Below, piece by piece: positions 42,120 through 59,343 of a stretch of DNA of 64,000 nt (position 1 is its first letter; the number at the start of each line of letters is the position of its first letter). The stretch is from positions 6,468,565-6,532,564 of the forward strand of contig JAKZAN010000001.1 of the NCBI GenBank assembly GCA_023053545.1, written 5' to 3'. The notes beneath the pieces were generated by a model. The model was not told the origin of the DNA. It worked only from the letters and a program-made list of their open reading frames with translations, and did no database searches. Both the position numbers and the translations under genes were made by a program. This stretch comes from Lepidurus packardi. Lineage: Eukaryota; Arthropoda; Branchiopoda; Notostraca; Triopsidae.

Positions 42120-42659
42120 CAGTGAAACCCGTTTAACACGAAACCGCTTAGCACGAAAAACCTGTTCAAACAAAATTGCATTCTGGTCCCGACATAACGC
42201 TATGTAATTCCATACATTTGTTTTCTTTTTAACACGAAACAAAAACCACTTAACGCGAAAACTTTTCGCGCCTTGGAGGAACGACAAAAGATAGTTTTGT
42301 TGGGACAAAATATTTCTGGACGTCAAAACACTTTTGTCTTCTTACCTACCCTCTCCCTCTGCCAATGGGAAGGGTTGGAGAGCCTTAGCAACATCCCTGA
42401 CTTAAGTTAAAAGTTTTGTCTTTCTCGCACCAACAGTCTGTGGGCAGTCAAAATATTTCATTTTTGTTTATAGTCTGTTAAAATGCTTTAAAATGTATAG
42501 AATGTCAATGTACGAGTATAAATTTGAATATTAACTCTGTTATCACGAAAGTTTTTTTTTTATTAACTAGGTTTTTTGCATACATCTCTTAGCGCGAATT
42601 CCTTTTAACACGAAAAAATATTTCCGTACCTTCGATTTCTTGTTAAGCGGGTTTAACTG
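42120..42659. mobile_element. Pogo/Tigger-like non-autonomous DNA transposon (540 bp)
   Basis: Terminal inverted repeats CAGTGAAACCCGTTTAACAC (left) and CAGTTAAACCCGCTTAACAA (right, reverse complement) differ at few positions, and the element is flanked by TA on both sides (42118-42119 and 42660-42661), the target duplication of Tc1/mariner-pogo elements. The TTAACACGAAA motif recurs in subterminal positions. No transposase reading frame. Confidence 0.8.
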
Positions 42660-43866
42660 TACGTAATAGTTGCGTACGTGCACATGTTGGAACACCTTTT
42701 AGGTTAGTGAATTCGCAAGAAATAACACCAACTGATTCGCAACAATAATTCTTAAACAGGATGGAATTTCATGTTTCCTCAAGCCATGAAGTGCAAGAGA
42801 AGGATCCCTCATTTGCATAATTAGATCATGGTTATCATAAATGTCTGACATGACGTGCAAGTTTCTCATGAAAATAGCTTATAGAGATATATGAAGATTT
42901 TTTGGCTTCCTTCGTGTACCGTAATTCTCGGAAATAGCACTTTATTTTCGCCTGACCTGAGCTTTCAAGCGTTTGTAATAAAAGCTTTAAAAATGAACCG
43001 TCTTATAGTCATGACGTCCAAATCTTTGGTGATGGATGAGCAACTAGGGAGCACGTAGGCCCGCTATATAGGGGTGTCTCACAATTTCGAAATATGGATA
43101 GGAAGCTCTCCGAGCTTTGTCCCTATTTTTAAAATCTCGTGAGTGTTTAATTGCGCGAGTTTGAATTCTTTTAGCGTTTCTACCGCCCATTTTCGGCTAT
43201 TATAAAGTCTTAATCTTCGAAAAGAAACTTGATGTGGAAACAAAAAGGCTCTATGAAGGTCTACGAGAAAGATGTTGACTTTTTACAAGCCGCCGTTTAG
43301 CCAAGTCCTTTATGCAGGTATTTCTGTTTCTAAAATTAATAGGTCCATAGTTTTTCCATAATAGAAATCGGACTCTTTGATATGAGGAATTCTCCCAGCG
43401 GCACGATTAGAAAAGAGATATGATTAAGAGGTATTCACGCAGTTATAGTGTAGAGTTGGAAGTTTAATTTCCATTAAACCAGGTAATGTAATTTGTGCTG
43501 TGCCAGAAAGAGAATATTTTCTAAAAAGAGATCTCCAAGGGTTCGCCATGTATATGCCCGTCTGCCGTTTCATGTAAAAAGTGTTGCACTCAGAGAAATG
43601 GAAATGGGAGATGGGATGAGGCGTCAATCATGGCCGCAAAAAAACTACGACACCTCCTTGATTAACACGTCATATTATGGTGGATGTGAGCCCTAAAGCC
43701 GCAAGGGCATACTAGCGAACCAGCGTGCATCCAAGTACTGGATTACGATCTCCTTAAATCTTTCCCACTCTTCTTCTACGTAAGCTTTTGTTGGAATTTT
43801 TTGTTATTGCGCATTGACTATGTTGATGGTACAAGCTTGATATGGTCAGTTTAGTTGTTACTACGC

Positions 43867-44486
43867 CATTCTTATAGTCGAGATACGTCAAAAATCTATT
43901 TGAGCAAGCTTGATATGATGAATTTAGTTGATGTGAACAATTGATTAACCGTTGCAAACCATTGTTTAACTTTAATTAACATGAATTAGTTATGATTAGG
44001 TGCGTGGAATTTTCGTGGGTTTTTCGGTATATCTTCTTCAACGAACACGAGAGTTCCTAGGTCATTCTTAAAGTCGGGATAAGCGTAAAATTTGTTCGAG
44101 CAAGCTGGATATGATCGATTTGGTTGATGTGAACAGTCGACTAACTGTTACAAACCATTCTTTGAATTTAATTAACAGGAATTAATTGTAATTAGGTGGG
44201 TCGAATTTTCGTGGGTTTATTCTGTGTATCTTCTTAAACGATTAGGAGAGTTACTAGGCCATTCTTATAGTCCGGATAAGCATAAAATCTGCTTCAATAA
44301 GCTTGATAAGATCAATTTAGTTGATGTGCAGTAACTGTTGCAAACCGTTGTTTGACTTTAATTAACAGGAATTAATTGTGACTAGGTGGAATTTTCGTTT
44401 TTTATTCTGTGTATCTTAAACGAACATGAGAGGTTATATCATTCGTGTAGTCAGGAAAAGTGTAAAATCTATTTTGAGCAAGTGAT
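43867..44486. repeat. Diverged tandem repeat, unit about 197 bp
   Basis: Units start with CATTCTTATAGTC-like sequence at 43867, 44063, 44260 and 44440 (last one partial), giving periods of 196, 197 and 180. Each full unit contains AAGCTTGATATGAT-like sequence, TTAGTTGATGTGAACA, CAAACC, TTTAATTAACA(G/T)GAATTA and GGAATTTTCGT. A degenerate partial unit may precede the first, around 43780-43866. Confidence 0.8.
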
Positions 44487-45060
44487 GAAGGATATAGGCG
44501 TTGTAGTCCAAATTGGCTACAACTTCATTTGACTTGAATTTTTCGCTGTGTCGGATGAAGTTCTCTCCACCTGCTGTTTCCTCTTAACAGGCGCCAGTCA
44601 ATGACCTGTTTGTTTCATTCGTTTATGCCATTTGCCGGGTGTAGTTGAATCTAAATTTAGGCCATGTGTGTATTTTACAGTTATGATAATGGCCTGGGAT
44701 GTGTTTCATGGAACTACGGAGTTTTTAGCGTTAAAAGATTTCAACATCCTGAATGGTCGTATACTGGACGTAAGGTAAACCCATTTTTGTCCGGCATGGT
44801 CATTGGCACTCCGATATTTATCCCTTAAAGACGTTTCACGTATAGAAGGTTCAATTCTGCACGCAAGTTGCTTCTTGCAATATGTGATGTTGGAGGGATA
44901 GAATCGAATGTTTAATCTGTATGGCGCTACCATTAGCTAGCGACGTTTGGCTTAGCTTTATAGTGCTCACTTCTTTTTAATAGAAAAGGGCGTATTATAC
45001 ATGTTGGGATCGAGCGTGCATTCGTCAGGATGACAGCGTTTTTGCCATCTCAAACGAACT

Positions 45061-45081
45061 TTTTTTTTTTTTTTTTTTTTT
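45061..45081. repeat. Poly(T) tract
   Basis: About 21 consecutive T bases with no recognisable retroelement body beside it. Confidence 0.8.
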
Positions 45082-48000
45082 ACCTTACTAAAAAGTCGAT
45101 TAGTTTTTATAGCTCATTTCCAAGAAAAATGACCTAAGCTGGCGGGCTTTTTTATTGTACTAAATTAAGGGAAAATGGAAACAGGATTGTCAACTGCCAG
45201 ACCGGTTTGGCTGAAACGTACGTTCTAACACTAGTTTCCTGTAAAGTTATGAGTTACGATCAAAAATTGGTTCATATTATGCCGGTATAATACGTCAACA
45301 TCCATACGTTACAACTGTTTAGCACTTAGTTTAATTGGTTTGGGTGAAAATGAAGTTGAAGATATGTTCTATCTTCGATCTTTCATCGGAACCAATTAAT
45401 TGGTTATATAACCAACTATCCCTTATTTGAAGAATACCTCGAGTGAAGAATACCATGTGCTTGATAGACAGTTTATTTTAGGCAAGTGAAGTATGCTGGC
45501 ATCGTTATAGGAAGCGATGCGTGACATTATCTACGAGAGTACATCACATTGTGAGAGGCTTTTGGCTCTTCATTAAGAATGCATGTATGTCATTGTCGCC
45601 CAGTTCAGCCATGCAGCGATCAGAACGAGGCGGGCCAGTTATAAGGCCGGGGAGGATATGTGGAGAGCTTCAGGGAAACCAACCCTGCTACATCGTATGT
45701 TTTGCTGCTGATGGTGCAGGCTGGTAGAAGACTTTCTTGCTTGTCCATGTTTGGGAAAAGGGCTCATTTGCATAGTACCTTCATAGTGATGTGATGGCTT
45801 ATCAAACATGTGATCCTGGATTAAAAATAAAAAAAGGAAAACCAAAAGGGACCAAGAGGCCACATGAACAAACAACTGAACACATGCAGATAAGGACTAG
45901 CCAGTTGTGCTGTGTACAGCTATAGAGACTGTAACTGCACCTTCGTTAGTACTTACTGGAAAGCAGAAAAACTCATTTGGAAGCCATTAAGCGGTTCCGC
46001 ACTTGTATTATTTTCTGTAGGCCTGCTGAAAGGATCCTTTTTTCATATATTTAATGATTTTTCTAAATGTCTGTCATTTGTTGTGGATGAGATTCTATTG
46101 CCGCATAAAAGGTATTCTATGTTTTACGCCAGGACATAAACGGTCACTTCAAAAGTATTGCTAGATCAGTTGTACGCGGATAAAAGTGCACTTAAGGAAT
46201 GCTATGATCGTTTTCAGGGTAATATGTATGTATGCGTGTGTTTATAAGCTAAAGGAATGCAATCGAAGACAGGTCGTCGACTCGGAACGCTGCTCGAAAG
46301 AAATATTCTGGAGGTACTCTTTCCTTTCTGCATATCGGTTTTTAATTGTTCATCTTCATGACATGCATATAGAGCCCCAAAACTTGCCAAGTTTCTAAGA
46401 ATAGAGCAATTAATAATAAGAAAAGGTATGTCTTTCGTTTACGATTTGACTTGTAATGTGAACGTTGTCCTCAAGAGCAGTCAAATAGTAATATTCTTCA
46501 GTAACCAGTGCAAGATACCATAGGTTATCCAGCGGCAGTTGTCTTCCTTTTTATTAATTTAAGTATGCAAATTAAATTAGCTTTCGAACGATATCGGTGA
46601 CTGCTCGACCAGTTGGACAGCTACCTTCACGACTACTCCATTTTAGAATAGCTCAATGTACACATACCCTGTGACCCTTCCCTTATTTTAGGATTGTCGG
46701 TTCTTTTTCTAGCAGGCGGACACGCTATAAGAAGCACAGTAAATTCAATGTCTTTGAACAAAAAGCTTGAATCATCAGTCAGTTTTTAGTCTATTCTTTA
46801 AATAATGTCAGGCTACTTTATTGGCAATGTATCCGTGGGTTGCGATTGGTTGATGCTGTTTCAGGTTTGGATAGTCATGTCTTTTCCCGCTCTTTTTTTA
46901 TCCCAAAGCTTCAAAATAACGGTGAGCTACTTTTTTCGCGAAGTAGAGATGAAGGATTTGATTCTGTCTCACTTCTACAAGTCCTTAATTGAAGTCCAAT
47001 CGCTCATGAATAATGTATCTGAAATGGGGTGATGCAAAATGAAAGTGCGCAGCACAGTAAGCAGCCAAAAAGCGAAAAAGTTACAAATAAGGAGCAAAAT
47101 AGTGCGAAAAACAGCAAACAAACATTGCCCATGACCAAATGCTGATACACGAAACGAAAGAAAACGACAGAATTCCATTTATATGAAGTCCGTTTGCAAG
47201 TTTAAATTGACATTGGAGAGTGGCCATGTGACGTTTAAAGAACAATAAGATTTCTTTCAGGTCTTAAAGACTCTTTGAGGGTTAAACTACTTTCTAAAGT
47301 AGAAGCGTATTGAATACGGTTCTACTTTAGAATGAACCACACTTCCGGCTTCCGTTATCAATGAAAATCGTAGGGATATTTCGTGACATGTCGTCTTGAG
47401 ACCTAATATCTAAGATGATGACGGTATCCGGAATGCAGCACTTAAATCCGAAATCGGAAAATAAAAGGCTTTTGTAATGGCATGCAAATAAGACTTCCAT
47501 TAATATCTACAAGTTCTTCTTGCGATGGAAAGCGGGGGGAAAGTATCATGGTGGGCGACAGTAAAATCAAAGGAAAGAAAGGGTGTGCATTTTTGCTTGA
47601 TATGCAAAGTTTTATGAGCCTTTTTTTCCCCCTTTTTTTGGATGTTACTTCTGGATATTGCCGAGTCCGGGGACAGCAAGGACAGAAAATGCTGCAATCA
47701 AGTCGTAAACGTTTCAAAGTCACGGAAGAGTAAAGGTCTGGAAGAGTGCAAACCGATTGGGGAAGAAAATAACTGTTGGCTATATACCTACGTGTATAAG
47801 ATCTTCAGGCCAAGTTGAAATTTTTGAGCTTTCCTTGTTTAGGAAGAAATAAAAACAAAATACTTAGGTCTTTTTGTGTCAGTTTGCCGGAATGAGAATG
47901 AGAAAACCGTGTTTCAGAACCTTCCATTTCATTCTAGTTCTTATTAGCAGAAATGTTAACGATGACCGTAAATAAAGTGAACCTTAAACAAAGGGTTAAC

Positions 48001-49124
48001 TGCATTCATTCTTACGGGCGTCTAATAAAGATGTGGGGTTAAAGATATGGGCCGCCGGAATTTAACGCGGAATTGAATCTCGAAAGACTTTTACAAACTT
48101 CTCACCTTTGAGCCTTAAATTTTACCTACTTTACATGTTTGCTGTGGGACTATGACGTAATAAGTGAACAAGTATAAAAATAACATTCCCGTGAGACTTG
48201 ACCTCGCGGTGCTATTTATAGTTTTGGTTTCTTTTTCTGTGAAAACCAGTATATCCTTGCTGGCGGGTCGGCCACAAATTGCTTGATTTGGAAATTGCCG
48301 TTTAAAAACTCGGTGGACTTGACGTTTTTATAATGATTAGCTTGAAAAAGCATAGCCGCGTGAATCCAAACAACGTACCCGATGAACTTAGCTCTGGGAT
48401 AGGCCCAGTAGAGATACAACTACATAATGGATGGCTAAAGCATTCCTGTTCATTGCCCCTGCATCAGCATTTCACGCTTGATATAGAGGCTTCATAGACG
48501 TATTGCAATGTGAAAAAAAGTTCCTTAGCGTCCCTTCATTTGAACTCCCTTTCTGGCGTTGGCCTTTCGTAGTTTGGTGATAATTTTCTTGGACGTCAAA
48601 AACCATCGTAGAAAGCTTAATAATAATATAAAAAAAACGCTGTAGGAAACAAAGCCAAGTTCAGCTGGAGCTCACCAGTTTAGAGAACTAGCCTTGATGA
48701 AGCTTGTGTCTCCAATAATGGTCAACATGCATTTCTAGCGAAATCCTGTCATTACTATTAAGTCCATGACAAGCCAGCATCCTTGAAAACTTCGGGAAAT
48801 GTGGCATGGAAAATTCCGTGAAATTTGGGTGACAACCAAAATTTAGTCAGATTGTCCAGCATGAAGGTTCAAAACGCGGCAGTGATTCATTACCAATATA
48901 GCTCTTTTCAGTATTTGTTAAACAATTAATTGATTTGAGTTGAGCTGGTTTGGAAGACAAACAGCATGAAATGAGAAATGCATCATCTACGTCTTTCGCT
49001 ATCCTTTCAAGTTTCTGTTTTCTTGTTTGTTTCAAGGGCCATAAATACCAGTCACTCCTTACGTCAAATTAGATTTCAGACAAGTTCAACTCCAAATGTG
49101 TATTTTATGAGTATACATCTATCA

Positions 49125-49339
49125 TAGGGGTTTTCAAACTTTTTCATTCGCGGCTCACTAACAGTATTCCCAATTCGCCACGGCGCCCCTCGGAACATAT
49201 CCCCAGCTCAAGCGGCGCCCCTTAGAAAATAGGCCTATATAATTTCTGCATCTATGCAATTATAGGAATTTCTCGCAGCGCACCTGCAAGTTTACCACTG
49301 CGCACTAGGGCGCCGCGGCGCATAGTTTAAGAACCGCTG
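49125..49339. mobile_element. hAT-like non-autonomous element (215 bp)
   Basis: The ends are TAGGGGTTTTCAAACT on the left and the complement CAGCGGTTCTTAAACT on the right, matching the CAG.GGTTCTCAAACT termini common in hAT-type MITEs. It is flanked by near-identical 8-base duplications ATCTATCA (49117-49124) and ATCTATGT (49340-49347), as expected for hAT insertion. The GC-rich interior has GGCGCCC motifs near both ends. No coding capacity. Confidence 0.78.
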
Positions 49340-51158
49340 ATCTATGTTAAGGAATTGTCCTAAAATCGTAGGAGCGCATCTATCCGTATCCCATAACACG
49401 AGGACAGAATTGCCCGTTCTCCGGTTTTCAACGCAGTCGTTAACCCTTTCAAATGAACGCCGATAACTTTCCATAACACGTGTGAGCAGGTGTTCGAGAT
49501 GCCCTTTTAAGTAAATTTGGAGGATGTAACAGGCCCCTTTTTTCAAGATTTCTGTGTTGCACCTAATTACGTACGCCGATCGCACGTTTCTCTTCCTGGA
49601 ATAGTAGCAATAACGTATTTCTAACTGTAGCGAGTTTTTGTCTTCCTGTATTAATAGCAGAGCGGCTTAGAGCCTTTTTTCTTTTCTTGTAATTCATATT
49701 AGAGCATCGTGCTTCAATTGTCACCCTTACGCAGACTAAATTCTCCGAACAAACGTTCACTGGTTTATATTTCTTCCAAGCCTCTTCGTATACTGTCCGA
49801 TTCTGCTGTCAGCCTTTTGGTGAGCTTTTCACAGTACGTCCCTATAAATTTCTACCTGCCTGGGTATGAAATTGGTTGTTCTAGTTGCTAATGAGCTACT
49901 CTTCCGAAAACACATGGTAAAAACCTGCCAGTCTAATCGCGACGAAACGATCTTGCTTGTCCATATTCAAATAGGACTTGTTGCCGACGACCGAAACTTT
50001 TTATGCAGATGCGTCACGCACGTGAAGAGAAATGTAAGGTAGTCTACAGCTGGACATAATTCGAGATGGCAGCTCTAATTCCGATACTGGATCATCAGAT
50101 TCGTTATTTTCATATGCTGGAATTTGCTACTTAATTTTCATTCTTCCTTTCAGCTCAAGTTGATGCAAGTCATCACAATTTAGAAAAGAATTAGAAAACA
50201 TGGGCCTACACCCGCGATGTTGTCCGAAACTGGATCCAGCAATTCTTAAGCGGAACGGATTCATCAACTCTGTAGATGAGCTTCTTCCTTAAAAAGTGTT
50301 TCTTTCTTTTTTAAGTTCTTGCGTAACGCTTTCATCTTGTGGTGGCTCTACTGGGTCGCTTTTGCCCTTCTATGTCAGCCTCTTTCGCTTATCATGAACT
50401 GACCGAAAAGGTAGCGTCTGGCTCAGTTTTTCATAATAGTATTTTTTATTATTTTGTTTTTTTTTTCTCATGAAAAACAAGGGAAACGTAACATACCTGT
50501 CATGGGAGTGCCCTTCACTAATCCACCTCACATGCAGAACATTCAAGTAGTGAAAGCGAGAAGGGACTCGGGACACAACGACCTTTCTTTCAGTTGAAGC
50601 TGGCAAATACTTTTATGTATACATCACTGGACACAACATGTACCAGTTTCCCCTTCTCTTATTCGAAAAGTGTCCAGAAAAAATTTAAACAGTAACTTAA
50701 AACATTGCTACCAGCCAGAATGTCCCGGTCTCTCGTCATGTACTATAGCGAAGATAATGCGCTATAATTCGCTGGCCAGGTCGGAATATAAATGTGACTG
50801 TTTCTCGCCTGCTTGTCGTATTGGCGCGCTTGTACGATAATCGATGGTACCTCCAAAACGCCAGCATGACTTGTAAGATTGCAGTTATGGAAAATAAAGC
50901 TCCTCCTTATTTTTCTTCTTGTGATTAAAACTCGTTATTTTCTCTAATTTTTCATGTATTGAGAACAAGCTATCATGGTGCTAGACACCATATACCTTGC
51001 TATCAGTAATTGCATTGATGAACCAAGCTACCATTGGGACGCTTGAATTTAGAATCTAACTTTACCTGGTATGTCACGAAACTCAGTTACATGGCAAGAA
51101 CTGATATTGCAAAGGAATCTCGACTTGACATTTCCCTTTTACACGACACATTCAGTTT

Positions 51159-51164
51159 TTTATT
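51159..51164 (-). terminator. Poly(A) signal of HADHA
   Basis: TTTATT on + is AATAAA on the minus strand, only 14 bases past the HADHA stop codon, which implies a very short 3' UTR if used. Confidence 0.5.
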
Positions 51165-51177
51165 TCAAGTTTCCCTT

Positions 51178-55660
<4,483 letters not shown>

Positions 55661-56082
55661 AGCAAAGCAAAGATGATCAGCAAACAAGGAACCTAGACTT
55701 TTGGAATACCGGATGTGATCTCCTGGGTGAACTACGAACTACGTTGCACAGACGTGAGAACGACTACGGTAACACAGCCTAGTGTGGAATTTCTGATAGA
55801 AATAATAGGCGCATGCACCACAAGCCGTAGTGGAAGTTCAGTTAGGACTCTTCACACATGGTGTTAGTGTTGTTACTTTAACTTAGCACATACTATCTTA
55901 TCAAGGACGGAGGAACATAAACGGCAGAAACACAATTTGGTTCCACTGATCTGATCGTATAGATATAACCATACCTTATCTTGCACTCATACGCTATAGC
56001 AAGGTAGTAACATTTTTCCTATTCTCATTCTCGTTTCTGTTTAAAAAATCGCCTATAAGGCTAAATTACAGTCGGTACAGTC
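55661..56082. promoter_or_regulatory. Divergent promoter region, HADHA and GPALPP1
   Basis: Only 422 bases separate the two outward-facing start codons, so a shared bidirectional promoter is likely. No TATA box or CpG-rich core stands out. Basis is layout. Confidence 0.5.
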
Positions 56083-57178
56083 ATGTCCTTCATTGGACCA
56101 GCTCTACCGCCACATCTTCAGAAAAATCCAGTGACTAATGATGAAGGAAAGGCCGAAGAAGTAAAAGACAAATTAGACGATGAAGACGAAGAAACGTATG
56201 GCCCTGCTCTACCAGAACATTTATTGCGAAATAACAGACCAGCCGAGAATAAAATGGCCGGTGAAGAGGCTTGCGTTTCCAAGAAAATAGTGGGTCCTGC
56301 TCTTCCTCCTGGCTTCCAGATTTCCAGAAGCAATGGTCAAGCTATTGTCCAACAATTTTCGTTTTACTAACTTAGACAAGGCAATTCTAGACCCAGAAAC
56401 AGATTCCGAGTCCGAAGATGAAGGCATAGTAGGGCCTCTACCACCTGCAGCCCAACCTTCTAGTTATTCTGCAGCGGATGAAATTGAACAACGAGCGAAA
56501 AAGATGAAAAATAAGTTGACCAAAACTGTACGTTTCTTTTTCTTTTTTTCTGATGTCAAATCTTAAGTTACAAGTTTTTGAATAAAGGATGAAGTGGAAG
56601 AGCCTAAGCGAGAAACTTGGATGTTAGAATTGCCGGAAGTAAGATCTGCCGCTTTTGGATTGGGGCCGCGTACTTTCAACAGGGTGACTAAACCTGAGAT
56701 TGTCGGTCGTGAAGAATGGACTGACACTCCGAATTCCGAGGTAACAATTCTAAACTTGCATGACTGAAAACGTTGCCAATATGTTATTGTCTTTTAAGCC
56801 CCCAAAACCGAAAGATAAGAAGCAAGTTACAACTGAGGCTGATTTGCTACGGAAAGCTCAAGAACAAAAACGTAACACAGAACTTGAAGCTGTTATAAAA
56901 GATCACGACTCCAAGCGTAGGAAGAAGACACTCATGGAAATTCACGATAAAGAAAGGAAACGAAAGCTGGTAACTGGTATATCATACTTAGTCAACTTTT
57001 ATTAACTGATAGCTTTGTAACGTAGAAAGAAGGAGTGGTTGTCAAAGAGAGAATGCCATTCGATCGCGAGAAAGATTTACAAACAAACCAGTTGGATGAT
57101 GCTAAACGAAAAGCTTTCTTGCAGCGTTCCAAAAAATTAGACGGGCGTTTTGCTGGTGGCAGCCAGAAATTTTTGTAA
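56083..57178 (+). CDS. GPALPP1: GPALPP motifs-containing protein 1 (DUF3752 family)
   Basis: Five exons: 56083-56335, 56376-56527, 56588-56740, 56799-56969 and 57026-57178, joined in frame to 293 residues. The N-terminal half has the family's spaced GPALPP motifs: IGPALPP (4-10), YGPALPE (39-45), VGPALPP (70-76) and VGPLPP (103-108), separated by acidic linkers. The C-terminal half is the DUF3752 region: ETWMLELPE, FGLGPRTF, REEWTDTP, a Lys/Arg/Glu-rich helix, then MPFDREKDLQTNQLDDAKRK and a final GGSQKFL. Introns are only 40-60 bases. The protein is thought to be nuclear; its molecular role is not known. Convergent with the ABHD gene, the stops being 92 bases apart; an AATAAA at 57259-57264 is a likely poly(A) signal. 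Confidence 0.93.
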
Positions 57179-57258
57179 ATTTCCACTTGTATTACACATA
57201 TTTACACAGCAATACCGAGGACAGTCTTTTAGTAGTACACATATTCTTAAATGAATGG

Positions 57259-57264
57259 AATAAA
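57259..57264 (+). terminator. Poly(A) signal of GPALPP1
   Basis: AATAAA lies 81 bases past the GPALPP1 stop. Cleavage downstream would fall inside the last ABHD exon (57271-57513), so the two transcripts would overlap tail to tail. Confidence 0.6.
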
Positions 57265-57270
57265 TGTAGC

Positions 57271-58971
57271 CTATGGTACTGCTTCCATCGCTTCCAACTT
57301 CCCTAATACTGCTTGACCTAACACCGTATGCGTCTCAGCCTTCTTTTCGGCTTCTTCTGTTTCAAAAACAGATTTCTCATCGAAAGGGTCTACTTTGGTT
57401 CCTTCTGGAACAGGCATTCCAGCTTGGTCAGCGATATCGCAGGCACTGCAAACCAAATGGTTGAAAACGTCGTAGCGATCCGCATAGACATGATGACCAG
57501 CTTGGGCGATTACCTAGATTTTCAAATATGTAACTCGACAAGACTAAGAAGTATAGGAATTCCGTACGTGAACATCAACAAATGACCCATTTTGCTTTCG
57601 AATTTTTTGGATTTGCTCTCCTGGGGTTCTCTCAATCCAGGATCGACCACCGTACAGAAAAGTAATAGGCACATTTGGTTTCAAGTTTTCAATACGATGT
57701 ACCATAGGGAATTTGGCCCATCCGAAATTTGACATCATAGCATGAAACGCAGATTCCCCCCTATAGCAGATTATGAAACTACTGAACAAAAAATAACTTG
57801 GTGATTAACCGAACTTACGATGGTGTTTGAGCGTTGCAATGATAAATATAAGTAGGAATAACTTCATGAGCGTCATCTATTACTTCCGAAAACTTCTTTA
57901 TGATGTCAGGTCTCGCTCTCTGAACCAAACCCGGGCCTTAATTTCGAGCATTATCAATTTGAGTCCAACTTTCATTCTTTTAAATACGGCATAACTTTAC
58001 CCCATGGACCAGCAACTCGAAGGATCCATAACGGATTGAAAGGCTGAATAAGAAATGCAATCCCTTTGACCCAAAATGGGATCTGATAACGACTGGCCAA
58101 GTCAACCGGCCGTTCCGGAAAACCCCATGGATCAGCCAGAATTAGGTGAGAAATTCTAATAAAAGTCGCAAAATTCGAATCAAGTTACAGAATAGTATAG
58201 ACTTCATCCCATAATGTACCTTTCCGGATGCTTCAGAGCGTAAGATGAGGCCAGAAAACCTCCCATACTGTGTCCTAACAGAATGAACTTTTTCAGGCCC
58301 GTTTTTTGTCGCCAAGCCTCTATTGACTGCACTAACTCATCTTCAGCCGTGAGGCCATCGCGACTGAAATTGGGGCGAGAGCTCCTACCAAATCCTACAC
58401 ATAACGAGTAAAGCAATCGGGAAATAAATACAGAATTTAATTTTTCAATTTTACCTAAGAGATCTATGGCGTAAACTGGCCGTTGAGAAGCAAAAGCCTT
58501 TAAATTCAAAACCCACAAACCCACTCCGGAAGCAAATCCATGGAGTAGCACCAAAGGGGTCTTTGTAGAATTCTCATTCACGGTAATGGTCCATATCTTG
58601 TTGTCTTGACCACCAACAACGGGCCCAATCTCCACATACTTGCCAGTAAACGGCGTCTTTAAATCTAAAAAGAAACCAGATCAACGAAATTTCAAAGTTT
58701 GTCATTTTTTTCACAACCGTCAAGTTAACTTACAAGAAAAAAGTCTCTTCTCCGCTGCTCGTAAGAGAGACATGGAAGTTGGGCACCACCGAAGCCAGCT
58801 ACCAAACCAACTAAGGAATTCAAATGACCGTTTTACAATTAATTAAGCTGCTGTTAATAACATACACTAATATCAAGGAACATGTACAGATTTCCTTGAA
58901 TGAAATTCTTGTTAGATTACAAACCTATCTTGCACTTGAAGGGCGAGATCCGTTTCTTCACGAAGTCCCAT
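57271..58971 (-). CDS. ABHD4: Alpha/beta hydrolase, ABHD4/ABHD5 (CGI-58, pummelig) family
   Basis: Eight minus-strand exons: 58971-58925, 58810-58734, 58664-58455, 58394-58220, 58155-58001, 57936-57819, 57760-57568 and 57513-57271, joined in frame to 405 residues. Family landmarks: WLRWCPTSMSLLRAAEKRL near the N-terminus, PLVLLHGFASGVGLW (oxyanion loop), YAIDLLGFGRSSRP, nucleophile elbow GHSMGG with S154, LILADPWGFPERP, IYHCNAQTPSGE and AGHHVYAD with H332 in an HxxxxD motif. The Ser nucleophile resembles ABHD4 (lysophospholipase acting on N-acyl phospholipids) rather than vertebrate ABHD5, which has Asn there. In insects one gene represents both, so the symbol is approximate. An acidic tail of about 60 residues follows the usual end. 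Likely roles are lipid-droplet or phospholipid metabolism. Confidence 0.9.
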
Positions 58972-59343
58972 AATTACATAAGTGATTTCGCCTACCTAGA
59001 TAGACGAGTAGATACTACGAAACAAATTCTGGTGATTTTTCTTTTTTGGCTTTAAACTGTGGCAGAAGCCAAATTAAAACCTCCACTACTCTGTTCGTTT
59101 TCACCACTGAAAATACTGGTGCTAGTTAGTGATTTTTCCCTTTCTTTGATCAAATTCTGCCTTGTCATCATAGTACTGCACTCACGAGCATCCACTCAAG
59201 GTTGTTTCCTAAAGGGCGTCACGTGTTGAGCAGCCTGCGCAGTCGGCATGACAACGCAAAAAAAAAACCAACCTTGGAGGAGTAGCTACTTTTAAAGTTT
59301 GTCACTCTGTTTTTTATAGTAAGGTGTTAAAATATCCCTATTC
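58972..59343. promoter_or_regulatory. Promoter region of the ABHD gene and the small ORF
   Basis: 372 bases between outward-facing starts. It contains CACGTG at about 59220-59225 (E-box) followed by CTGCGCAG and GGCATG, reminiscent of NRF1-type promoter sequence. Promoter function is inferred. Confidence 0.45.

Larger units (their letters stand above)
38228..51177. promoter_or_regulatory. 13-kb gene-poor 5' region of grainyhead
   Basis: The stretch runs from the grainyhead start codon to the 3' end of HADHA, which is transcribed the same way. I recognised no conserved coding exon. It contains octamers at 38432, 42811, 45766, 46565 and 47482, a foldback element (40731-41292), a pogo-like element (42120-42659), a tandem repeat (43867-44486), a T run at 45061-45081 and a hAT-like element (49125-49339). 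It must include the grainyhead promoter and any 5' non-coding exons, whose positions I cannot fix. Confidence 0.45.
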
